Shown here piece by piece: positions 8,360 through 17,900 of a stretch of 47,959 nucleotides of DNA (position 1 is the stretch's first letter; each line of letters opens with the position of its first letter). Below the pieces are notes generated by a model, which worked only from the letters and a program-made list of their open reading frames with translations, did no database searches and was not told the origin of the DNA. The stretch is from Candidatus Zixiibacteriota bacterium (lineage in GTDB: Bacteria; Zixibacteria; MSB-5A5; GN15; FEB-12): contig JAGGTI010000066.1 of assembly GCA_021163775.1 (NCBI GenBank), positions 1 through 47,959 of the forward strand, in the 5' to 3' direction. Position numbers and translations under genes: made by a program.

Positions 8360-11300
8360 ATGATGACAACATATCATAATAGCTTTGGCCGGCGCGTTGC
8401 TTTTACGCTCCTGGCTGTAATTTGTGTTTTTGGTTTGTGGACCTCTCCGACCCTGGCTGATCCTAATGAGGTTGCCTGTCACTGCGAAGTTGATTTTACC
8501 GGCGAACCGCTTGATATCTGCGTCGGGGAAACTGTTTATTTCACCGGTACAGCGATCGGCGTTGGGTTAGAGTGTGATATAAGCTCATGGGCCTGGGACT
8601 TTGGTGACGGTACCACCGGCTCCGGTCAGCAGACTCAGCATATATATAATACTGCTGGTGTTTACACTGTAACTTTGACTGCAATTGATGCCACTGGTAT
8701 TATTGTAACCACCAAGACCGACTACGTGACCGTCCATCCCAATCCGACCGCCGACTTCAGTGCTATGCCAACTTCAGGTGAAGCGCCTTTGACGGTTGAT
8801 TTCACCGATAATTCAACCAGTGTCGATCCGATTCTTAGCTGGGAGTGGAATTTCGGTGACGGTAGTAGTACCTCGAGCGATCAGAATCCGACTCATGTCT
8901 ACCGGACAGCTGGATACTATACGGTCACTCTGTACGTAACCACCGAGTGGTGCGACAACAGCGTTGACAAAGTTGAGTACATTTACGTAACCGGCCAATG
9001 CAAAGTTGATTTTGACGGTGATCGGGATGTTTGCGTTGGCAACGCGGCTTCTTTCGCCGGCTTCTTGCGTGGAGAGGAATGTGACGTAAATTACTGGACC
9101 TGGGATTTTGGTGATGGTTCGACCGATATTGGCCAAAATGTCCAGCATGTATACAACACTGCCGGAGTTTACACGATCTCAATGACGGCCAACGTAGACG
9201 GTGTGGACACCACAGTCACTAAGATCGATTTTGTTACGGTCCATCCCAATCCGACCGCCGACTTCAGCGCTACGCCAACTTCAGGTGAAGCGCCTTTGAC
9301 GGTTGATTTCACCAATAATTCAACCAATGTCGATCCGATTCTTAGCTGGGAGTGGAATTTCGGTGACGGTAGTAGTACCTCGAGTGATCAGAATCCGACT
9401 CATGTCTACCGGACAGCTGGATACTATACGGTCACTTTGTACGTAACCACCGAGTGGTGTGACAACAGCGTTGACAAAGTTGAGTACATTTACGTAACCG
9501 GCCCTTGCGAAGTAGACTTTAGCGGTGATCGTGAACTTTGCGAAGGTGAGACGGCTGACTTTGAGGCTGACTGGTGGGGTGAGTGCAACATTGCCGCTTT
9601 GGACTGGGATTTCGGTGATCCAGCCAGTGGAGCGAATAACACAGCTTCCGGTCAGTATGTTGACCATCAGTACAACACGGCCGGTGTCTACACGGTTACG
9701 CTGACCGCCAACGTCAATGGTGTTGATACTGTTATCACCAAGACTGACTATGTGACGGTCAACGTCGGTCCGACGGCGGCGTTCGACGCCAACCCGATGT
9801 CTGGTGACGCTCCGCTTACGGTGCATTTCACCGATCAGTCAACTACGACGGCCGGCGGAATTGTATATCGCTGGCAATTCGGCGATGGTACTTACTCAGG
9901 CGATCCCAGTCCGAGTCACACCTACACCGCCGCCGGTGACTACCAGGTAATCCTGGAAGTTGAGGATTACTGTGGCATTGACAGCGAAATCAAGACGATC
10001 CATGTGGAAGACGACTGCAGGGTCGGCTTCTATGGCAAACCGCTGGAGATTTGTGCTGGTGATACGTCTTACTTCACGGCAACATTCTATGACCATGAAT
10101 GTCCAGTGGACAGCTGGACCTGGGACTTTGGCGATCCGGCCAGCGGCTCGAGGAATACCGCTTCAGGTACCTACGTTTTGCACCGATACGATGTAGCCGG
10201 CCTCTACACGGTCACTTTGACCGTGGCCTTTCCAACCCATGATACTGTGATCACCAAGACAGATTTTATCACGGTATATGCTAATCCGACCGCTGATTTC
10301 AATGCCACGCCGATGTTAGGAGTGGCGCCGTTGTCAGTTAACTTCACAGACGCCTCCACACCTGCGAATGGCAGTATTGTCAGCTGGAGCTGGAATTTCG
10401 GTGACGGCAGATCGTCATCTAATCAAAACCCGACTCACACCTATACCGCCGCCGGTGATTACACGGTCATTCTTGATGTTGAGGACGAATACTGTACGGA
10501 CCGCGAAGTCAAAGAAGTCTATATCCATGTGGAAGATTCCTGCAGATTCGATCTTCTTGGCGAACCGCGTGAGATCTGTGAAGGTGAGACAGTCTATTTA
10601 ACCGGCATCGTGATTGGCGAGTGCCAGGTTTCTGACTGGAACTGGGACTTTGGTGACGGCATCACCGGCACCGGTCAGCAGACTCAGCATACATATAATA
10701 CTGCCGGTGTCTACACAGTCACTTTGACTGCCACCGACACCTACGGTGATCATACCGTTGTCCGGAATGATTATGTCACGGTCAACGCCGGTCCGACGGC
10801 TGATTTCAGCGCTACGCCGCTTAGTGGTTTGGCTCCGCTGACAGTTAGTTTCACCGATTTGTCAACCAGTACGATGGGTATCGGTCTCTACACCTGGCAT
10901 TTTGGTGACGGCGATGTTTCCGGAAGCCAGAACCCTACTCATATTTACACTGCCGCCGGTGATTACACCGTCATTTTGGAAGTCCAGGATGAGTGCGGTA
11001 TCGACAGCGAAATCAAAGAAGTCTATATCCATGTGGAAGAACGTTGCGAGGTTGATTTCTTCGGTGAGCCGCTGGAGATATGTGAAGGTGAGACGGTTAA
11101 TTTCACCGGCAGTTCGACTGGTGATTGCGAGATCGGTTCTTGGACCTGGGACTTCGGTGATCCGGCGAGTGGAGCCAACAACATCGGCACCGGGCAATAT
11201 CCTCAGCATACATATAATACCGCTGGTGTCTTTACGGTCATTTTGACCGCGACCGATATCACCGGTGACAAAGTCGTCACCAAGACGAATTATGTCACGG

Positions 11301-14293
11301 TCAACGCCGGTCCGACCGCCGACTTCCACGCCACGCCGCTGTCGGGCATGGCACCGTTGACGGTCGACTTCAATGATCTCTCGACCAGTCAGTTAGGTAT
11401 TACCAGTTGGACGTGGGATTTTGGCGATGGTACTGCATTATCTTCGGTTCAGAATCCAACGCATACTTATGCCGATACCGGTACGTTTACTGCTACTCTC
11501 ATTGTAGAAAATCCGTGCGGTGAAGATACTACCACCACGGTTATCACCGTTGGTCCGGCGATTTCAATCACCAAACTGGTCGACAAAGTTGTCGCGGTAG
11601 CGGGTGAAGAACTGCTGTACACGATGACAGTTCACAACGCCGGTGACCTGCCGATTACTTCGGTGATGGTCATTGATACAATTCCAGATTCGACCGCTTA
11701 CGTTAACCTCTCCGTATCATCTGGTGGTGTCTACCTTCCAAACTCCGATGTGGTCATGTGGAGCATCCCGCTGGTAGGTGCCAATTCGTCGGTAGACGTC
11801 TCGTTCCGTATTGTGCTTGACGGACCGTTTGTCCAGTACCCGACTCACGTCTACAACCAGGCGCTTGCGGTAATCGATGATGGTGGCATAGCTACTTCGA
11901 TCCGAACGTTCTACAGCAACATCGTCGAGACCGTGGTCAACCCTGATGGCCCCACCGGTGAGTTGGAGATCACCAAGGACGTGAGCGCATCCCTTGTCTC
12001 ACCCGGTGATATGCTCACTTATACCATAACGGTTCGGAACCCCGGACCAATCTCTCCCGCGGAGAACGTTGTTGTGTATGACGCCATTCCGGATTCGACA
12101 ACCTATGTAGGCGGTTCGGTTACGGGTGGCGGCACCTATCGAGCGGTTGATGATAGTTTGCACTGGAATCTGGGCACCCTCAATGCTTTCGCTTCGAGAA
12201 CAGTAACGTTCCAGGTGACGGTTGACTCATATGTCGCTGATGGTTCAAGGATTCCTAACACGGCGAAAGTCCTGTATGACATGAACGGCCTGCCCCAGGG
12301 TGTCGAGAGCCGCGAAGTGGTTACGCTCGTGAGCCTGGTGCCTCTGGTAGTTACCAAGACCACCAATCGGCCAAGCGGCATGGTTGGTGATCTGGTCCGG
12401 TTTACTATCGCGATCGAGAACTTTTCGAATGCTGTGATGGAGGATGTACTCCTGACAGACACGATGCCGGCCGGGATATTCTATGTCGATGGAACCTCGG
12501 TTGTAGATGGGGTTGCATCCGCTGACCCATCGGGCAACAATCCGTTTGAGTGGTCGCTGGGTGATCTTCAGTCTGGCGGTACATTTACGGTGCAGTATGT
12601 AGGTCTGATTGGCGCCTCGGCTCATCCCGCTATAAACGAGAATATTGCCCGCGCTCTGGCCTACCAGGGTGTGGCGGAAGTACACTCCAACCGGGCGGTG
12701 GCCAACGTTTATGTGCTTGGTCATACTCTTACTGGTTCGATTCGGGGCCGTGTCATTGTTGATTGCGACGGTGACGGCATCGCCGATATTGATTCGGTAC
12801 CTTCCGGTATGGACATATTCCTTGACGACGGCTCGCAATCCAGAGTCAACAACAAGGGGATGTTCTACTTTAGCACGGTGCGACCGGGTGAGCGTGTTGT
12901 AGCTCTTGACGAACGCGACCTGGACGGCTACTACATTCCTGAGGACGCCCAGGCATCGGTCTTTGTGCATGTTCATGAAACCGGCGAGTCGTATGTTATC
13001 TTCCGCATCTGTCCCGAGTACCCGCAACTTGATATTTCCAAGAAGGCCGCTATCGTGCCGACTGTGATGGTTACCAAAGTCGCGACTTTCAATGCCGAGC
13101 AACCCGTTGATAGCTTTGGGGTGTTGATCGATTATCAGATTGATATCGCTTCGAACGGTCTGATTGATCCAACTCAGGTTCGGGTGGTCGATTCCCTCCC
13201 TGATAATATGCACTTGATTCTGGCTGAGACTGAAACTCTGGCGCCGCGTCAGGATGGCAACCAACTCATCTATGAAGTCACCGCGGCACAGGAACGGCTG
13301 AAGAAATCAGTCTATTACTCGCTTCGGGATATTGCTCCCGGCGTGCGAAAGTTCTTGAACAATCAGGTATGCCTTGAGGGTGACTTGGCCCGCAGGGGTG
13401 ATGAAGTACGGACAGTTTCCTCCGATCCAGCGGTGGTCGCTGTGGGGCCGATGCTGATGGCACCGCCACGAGATATCCAGATCACGCTTACACCAGCTCT
13501 GTTCAAGACCAGCTACGCGATTCTTCGCCCGGAAGCTATTCCAGAGCTGTACGCTGTGGCTGATTCAATCGCCAGGTATCCTGATGCTGACATTTTAGTC
13601 GAGGGTCATACCGATCTGAGGCCGATCCACACCGCGGAGTTCCCCTCAAACTGGGAGCTTGGTGAGGCACGAGCTAAGGTGGTGGTTGACTGGCTGATGG
13701 AAAATCGAGGGGTTGATGGTGACCGACTGAAGTATGAGAGCTTTGCCGCCACGCGTCCGGTAGTTGTTGATGTGGCGCGTACCTCGCCAGCTCTACAGCC
13801 GAACCGTCGAACTGAAGTGATTATCAAGACCGATGCTAAGGGGTTCTTCGCTCCGGCCGCTATACCGGCTGATCGATGGGAGAGTACTACTTCGTTGGCG
13901 CTTGAGCCGGTAAACTATGACACTCTATTTGAGCCAGCTCCGATGCCAATGGTGGTCGGATTGGACGACTCATGGGAGATCGTTCTCACGGTTGAAAATC
14001 AGAGTGCTATTGCGGCCGAAAACACGGCTCTGACCGATATTATGCCGGACGGTGTCGCGTATGTTGATGGTTCTGCTACTATCGACGGGGTGATGACTGT
14101 GGCTACGGTTGAAGGTCAAACCCTCAGCTTTAATTTAGTTGGGGTTGATCCCGGTCAGGTGATCGAACTGCGTTATCGAGTGACGGCCCTTCCACATACC
14201 ATCCCGAGTGGTGGTGGTGCGGCCTCAATTGAAGTCATGACCTCGAATAATCAGCCGGTCATTTTGAAGTCGAACGAAATTCGCTTCCAGTAG
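8360..14293 (+). CDS. giant PKD / DUF11 / OmpA-like surface protein
   Basis: The 1977-residue protein begins with a signal peptide (FTLLAVICVFGLWTSPTLA). Twelve PKD domains follow to about residue 1060, in six alternating pairs: a Cys-containing type (CEVDFxGEPLEICEGET) and a PTADFSATPxSGxAPLTV type, both with WDFGDG cores. Three DUF11 domains follow from about 1066 to 1450. Next are an SdrD-like GSIRGRVIVDCDGDG segment and another DUF11-like unit. An OmpA-type peptidoglycan-binding domain lies at about 1711-1818 (ILVEGHTD ... NRRTEV), and a final DUF11 unit ends the protein. An OmpA domain placed before the last DUF11 unit is unusual. The protein probably links the wall to the outer membrane or surface and may partner the upstream barrel. 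PKD copies at 8732-8996 and 9239-9503 are nearly identical in DNA. Confidence 0.92.
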   Translation: MMTTYHNSFGRRVAFTLLAVICVFGLWTSPTLADPNEVACHCEVDFTGEPLDICVGETVYFTGTAIGVGLECDISSWAWDFGDGTTGSGQQTQHIYNTAGVYTVTLTAIDATGIIVTTKTDYVTVHPNPTADFSAMPTSGEAPLTVDFTDNSTSVDPILSWEWNFGDGSSTSSDQNPTHVYRTAGYYTVTLYVTTEWCDNSVDKVEYIYVTGQCKVDFDGDRDVCVGNAASFAGFLRGEECDVNYWTWDFGDGSTDIGQNVQHVYNTAGVYTISMTANVDGVDTTVTKIDFVTVHPNPTADFSATPTSGEAPLTVDFTNNSTNVDPILSWEWNFGDGSSTSSDQNPTHVYRTAGYYTVTLYVTTEWCDNSVDKVEYIYVTGPCEVDFSGDRELCEGETADFEADWWGECNIAALDWDFGDPASGANNTASGQYVDHQYNTAGVYTVTLTANVNGVDTVITKTDYVTVNVGPTAAFDANPMSGDAPLTVHFTDQSTTTAGGIVYRWQFGDGTYSGDPSPSHTYTAAGDYQVILEVEDYCGIDSEIKTIHVEDDCRVGFYGKPLEICAGDTSYFTATFYDHECPVDSWTWDFGDPASGSRNTASGTYVLHRYDVAGLYTVTLTVAFPTHDTVITKTDFITVYANPTADFNATPMLGVAPLSVNFTDASTPANGSIVSWSWNFGDGRSSSNQNPTHTYTAAGDYTVILDVEDEYCTDREVKEVYIHVEDSCRFDLLGEPREICEGETVYLTGIVIGECQVSDWNWDFGDGITGTGQQTQHTYNTAGVYTVTLTATDTYGDHTVVRNDYVTVNAGPTADFSATPLSGLAPLTVSFTDLSTSTMGIGLYTWHFGDGDVSGSQNPTHIYTAAGDYTVILEVQDECGIDSEIKEVYIHVEERCEVDFFGEPLEICEGETVNFTGSSTGDCEIGSWTWDFGDPASGANNIGTGQYPQHTYNTAGVFTVILTATDITGDKVVTKTNYVTVNAGPTADFHATPLSGMAPLTVDFNDLSTSQLGITSWTWDFGDGTALSSVQNPTHTYADTGTFTATLIVENPCGEDTTTTVITVGPAISITKLVDKVVAVAGEELLYTMTVHNAGDLPITSVMVIDTIPDSTAYVNLSVSSGGVYLPNSDVVMWSIPLVGANSSVDVSFRIVLDGPFVQYPTHVYNQALAVIDDGGIATSIRTFYSNIVETVVNPDGPTGELEITKDVSASLVSPGDMLTYTITVRNPGPISPAENVVVYDAIPDSTTYVGGSVTGGGTYRAVDDSLHWNLGTLNAFASRTVTFQVTVDSYVADGSRIPNTAKVLYDMNGLPQGVESREVVTLVSLVPLVVTKTTNRPSGMVGDLVRFTIAIENFSNAVMEDVLLTDTMPAGIFYVDGTSVVDGVASADPSGNNPFEWSLGDLQSGGTFTVQYVGLIGASAHPAINENIARALAYQGVAEVHSNRAVANVYVLGHTLTGSIRGRVIVDCDGDGIADIDSVPSGMDIFLDDGSQSRVNNKGMFYFSTVRPGERVVALDERDLDGYYIPEDAQASVFVHVHETGESYVIFRICPEYPQLDISKKAAIVPTVMVTKVATFNAEQPVDSFGVLIDYQIDIASNGLIDPTQVRVVDSLPDNMHLILAETETLAPRQDGNQLIYEVTAAQERLKKSVYYSLRDIAPGVRKFLNNQVCLEGDLARRGDEVRTVSSDPAVVAVGPMLMAPPRDIQITLTPALFKTSYAILRPEAIPELYAVADSIARYPDADILVEGHTDLRPIHTAEFPSNWELGEARAKVVVDWLMENRGVDGDRLKYESFAATRPVVVDVARTSPALQPNRRTEVIIKTDAKGFFAPAAIPADRWESTTSLALEPVNYDTLFEPAPMPMVVGLDDSWEIVLTVENQSAIAAENTALTDIMPDGVAYVDGSATIDGVMTVATVEGQTLSFNLVGVDPGQVIELRYRVTALPHTIPSGGGAASIEVMTSNNQPVILKSNEIRFQ
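8732..9503 (+). repeat. near-identical 265-bp direct repeats within the PKD region
   Basis: Segment 8732-8996 repeats at 9239-9503 with an exact 507-base (169-codon) offset and about seven base differences. Other PKD units in the same gene differ much more, so this pair reflects a recent duplication or gene conversion. Confidence 0.85.
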
Positions 14294-14317
14294 GCTTGTT
14301 ATTCTAAGTATAATCAA

Positions 14318-14355
14318 ACTCCTCTCACGGTAGTTCGTGAGGGGAGTTTTCTTTT
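14318..14355 (+). terminator. rho-independent terminator after the PKD/OmpA gene
   Basis: ACTCCTCTCACG (14318-14329) pairs with CGTGAGGGGAGT (14336-14347), with one G-U pair and a 6-base loop. The tail TTTCTTTT follows directly. It lies 25 bases after the stop codon and closes the two-gene unit. Confidence 0.9.
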
Positions 14356-14548
14356 GGAATATGTGGGTTAATCTACTGGGGATTATTGACGCACGATGTA
14401 CTCATGGATCGATTTATTCCCTGCCATTTGGTCACGGTGAAGATATTCAGGGTTGTATCTGCTTGATTTTCACAATGTTATGTGGAAGAAGCGCTCTCTG
14501 CTGACTTCCTCTCGGGACCATTGACAAAGGGGCAATAGCCAAAAAACC

Positions 14549-14577
14549 TTGACAGATAAGGGGTTTCTACGTATTCT
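14549..14577 (+). promoter_or_regulatory. strong sigma70-like promoter with long leader
   Basis: TTGACA (14549-14554) is followed after exactly 17 bases by TATTCT (14572-14577). A further TTGACA lies at 14521. The start codon at 14947 is about 360 bases downstream, so the leader would be long. Between 14580 and 14930 I see no convincing gene. An AAAGGAG ribosome-binding-like string at 14806-14812 has no sensible reading frame after it. No known riboswitch was recognised. Confidence 0.5.
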
Positions 14578-14946
14578 ATGAATTGAGGGATACCGCCGGT
14601 TATGTGCCCCCTTTGTTTCTACTGCTAAATAAATGCGGTGTCCACGGACCCACAGTATGAGGCTTGGCCCCAGCTTAGAATTCAGGCCCGGTCTGTGATG
14701 AACCTGCTTTGTTGTACACGCTGAGTGCTCACAGCTTAGGTAATGTGGCATTTATGGCAACAGTGATATATTGTTATTCCCATATTCGACTGGTCGCCCG
14801 ATCAGAAAGGAGATATTTGCACAGATAAGAGTACCCGTATGTCTGTTTTACAGTGCTTGTGTCCGTTGGGCAGTCAAGCGCAACCGATTGTGTTGGTAGA
14901 TCAAGGTAAATTAAAAGTAATCATATCCGTTCGAAAGGAAATAAGA

Positions 14947-17900
14947 ATGACGAAAAAACTGCTATTGATGGCATCGTTGGTCATCTTGGTATCGTTGATG
15001 GTGGCACTTCCGTGCCATGCTATGCGTGGCACCAAGGCTGACATAAATGATGCCGCACGGAGTTACCAGATTGATCGTTTCAATCTGACGGGTGAATATG
15101 AATTTGTCGGCAAGGTAGGCCCTGTGCCTCAGTCGACCCGAATTCCAAGAACTAATCCATTGCGTCGGACCGTCGGTACCGCGACATCACCGGATGCCGG
15201 TATTGGTGTTGGGGTGAGTATCGATCTCACTTTCGATGACATGCAGTACGGTTTCCCAATTGGCCGCTATATCAGCCACTATTGGAACGGCGAAATAGGT
15301 ACTTCGGCTCAGGCTGGCGTGCACTTCGTTTATGAGAGTGTCATCGACACTGTCGACGGCGATCCTCATGCCTCTCCGATATTAACGGGCTATAATGTCT
15401 ATGATGCCGCCGTAACTTCCAACAACTGGCCACGCGGTCAGGATGGCGGCTGTGACTTGCAGAGTACAGATGAATTTGGTTATGGTAAATGGGCTAATAT
15501 GGCGGTTCTCGGCAATACCAATGTTGTGATTGCCGCGACTTCCAGGTTCTTCTCTTCTCTGGGTGACGACTTCATCGGTGACAATATGTTTTACTTCCAG
15601 GGTGCGCCGTTCAACTGCGTCTATGACCCTCGGTCGGGGATTAATACTACGTTCATCGATACCACCGTCTACCGTGTCCATTTTGGCACACCTGATGATG
15701 GCCACTATTCGGAGCAACCGGAGATCACTACTCAATTTGATGGTGCCAATACAATAACTCATGCGATTCTGGCAGAATCAGAGCCTGTCTACGGACCGGC
15801 AAGCAACGATTATGTAACTGGCAACGCCTATTTGATTTTCACCTACTATCGTAAGGTGGGTGATGCCTCTGGCGACGGCAGTTGGAGTTCAGGTGTCGTG
15901 CTGGATAGTATCATGCAGGTTTACAGCACTAACGGTGTTACCTTGGCGGCTTCACCGGTATCCGGTAAGGTCTGCATATCTTACTCCAATCCGGGATACT
16001 ATGGCAACCTGCTCAATAATGAGTATGACACCGATGTGTTCTACAAGGAGTCCACAGACTACGGACTGACCTGGAATCCCAAAGTTAACGTAACAACTTA
16101 CCAGAACGCTATTGGTGGCGACCCCAATCACTTCAAGGCTTGGGTTGAATCACCGGCTCTGTACGATTCCAACGACGATCTGCATATCATCTGGACCGGT
16201 ACCGGTACCTCGGCCGATCCGTACTTTGATGGATTCAACTGGAACGATTTTGACACCGATATCTTTCACTGGTCTCGTAACACCGGTAATATTATCCGGA
16301 TGGCCCGTGGTACGTACCTCAATGATGATTACCTGACTGGTTCGATCAACACCCTGCACTGTGGTTTTGGTGGCCAGTATTCTGGTTACATTGCTTTTAT
16401 CTGGATCTCTGAATGTGACGGTAAGCTCTATATCGTTTGGAACCAGATGCAGGAATGGGTCAACCACGGTGATTACACCATTCAGCCCGAACTGATGGAA
16501 GATTGCGCCGTTAGAGTTGAACGTATTGCCGCGGCTAACTGGGAGGTCATGATGTCGGTCGCCCAGATGAGTACCCCGGATCTTTGGGATCCCGCCCGAA
16601 GTATTTCCGCAACTCATACCCCGCGCTGTGGTCTTGCGGAGTGGGATGACTCCGAAGGCCCATGTGGTAACGAGTACAAACCGGCCGTTGAGGCTTATGC
16701 CCTCGACGAGACCGGTCTTAGCCTGACCTGGCCGGTAGATGCCGTTGTTGACCTTACGCCCGAAGGCGAACCGCCTTACGATGGTGGATGGTATCTCAAT
16801 CTGGAGTATATGGATGACCAGATTCCAGGTGGATTTGTGCAGGATACGCGTGGTGGCAACGAATATGGTTTGTTCAATTCCGAGAAGTGGGTTCGTTTGG
16901 CTTGTGTTGAGCCGGTTGAGGCCTCTCTTATCGACGCACGGCCGTCCAGCATTATCTGGCCGGAATGGGTCGAGCTTGGTCAGGCAAATGCTATTCAAGC
17001 TACTGTTACCAACGAAGGTAACGTGACGCTTAATGTAACCGAAATCGGATTTGTGGAAACCTCCGGTAGCGGCTGGTTGAGTGTGAGTGAAAGCCCAACT
17101 CCCACTGTTCCATTCCAGGTAACCGCCGGGGTAAATAATACGGCTAATTTTAATATTAACATCAATGCTTCAGGTCTAAGTACAAATACCTGGCTTGATG
17201 GTGAGATTTGGTTACTCTCGGATGCTTTCAATAAAGATTCCCTCAGTATTCCGATTCATGTTCTGGCCGCGGTCGAAGTTGAGCCGGTGCTTTGGGATAC
17301 AGTCATGACCCATGCAAACATGTTTGATGTATATTTTCCTCCTGAAGGTGAATGTGTTGCGCTGGCCGTCGGTAATAGCGGTGACCTCGGTTGGGGTGCT
17401 GGAAGTAGTGGTCTGGTTAACCTTGACTATGTTGAAGCGGAAACAGAGTGTGGTGAGCGGGATCGTGACGGCTACTACCTGATGGGCTCAACGGCCTTTA
17501 CAATTCTGGCTGATGCCAGTGACGGTACTAACGCCATGCTGACCCAGTCAACCAACGATGCCAACCAGGGTGACGCGACCGGTTGGGATCCGATCGGTAC
17601 CAAGGGTAGTATTACTGGCGGTCTGGGTACTGGTGGTAATGGTAATGATTATGACTCTGTTTACACCGGTGTTTTTGTCAACCGTGACACCACGATTGCC
17701 ATGGAGCGTACTGTTTATGGCCCGCGTTCTGCTGACCCGACTAACGATATTATCAATTTTGTTATTGTGAACACGAAAGTGTACTCTGGTGACGGTGCCG
17801 CTCATAATCATGTTACTATCGGTAACGTGTGTGACTGGGATGTGCCGGCTGACGAGGTTCCGGAAAATATGAGTGGTAAGAATAGCAGTTTTGTCTATAT

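Noticed and set aside
12245-13264. 339-codon minus-strand ORF opposite the DUF11 region
   Set aside because: It lies entirely within the PKD/DUF11/OmpA gene, shows no recognisable domain, and its low-complexity composition fits an antisense shadow of a codon-biased gene.
14470-14751. 93-codon minus-strand ORF in the long leader before 14947
   Set aside because: There is no ribosome binding site, no domain, and it overlaps the strong plus-strand promoter.
14839-14946. Upstream start for the 14947 protein
   Set aside because: The added residues do not look like a leader, while ATG 14947 has AAAGGA and an immediate signal peptide.
16150-16998. 282-codon minus-strand ORF opposite the 14947 gene
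   Set aside because: The plus-strand gene has a signal peptide, domains and a tag. The antisense frame has none of these and no ribosome binding site.
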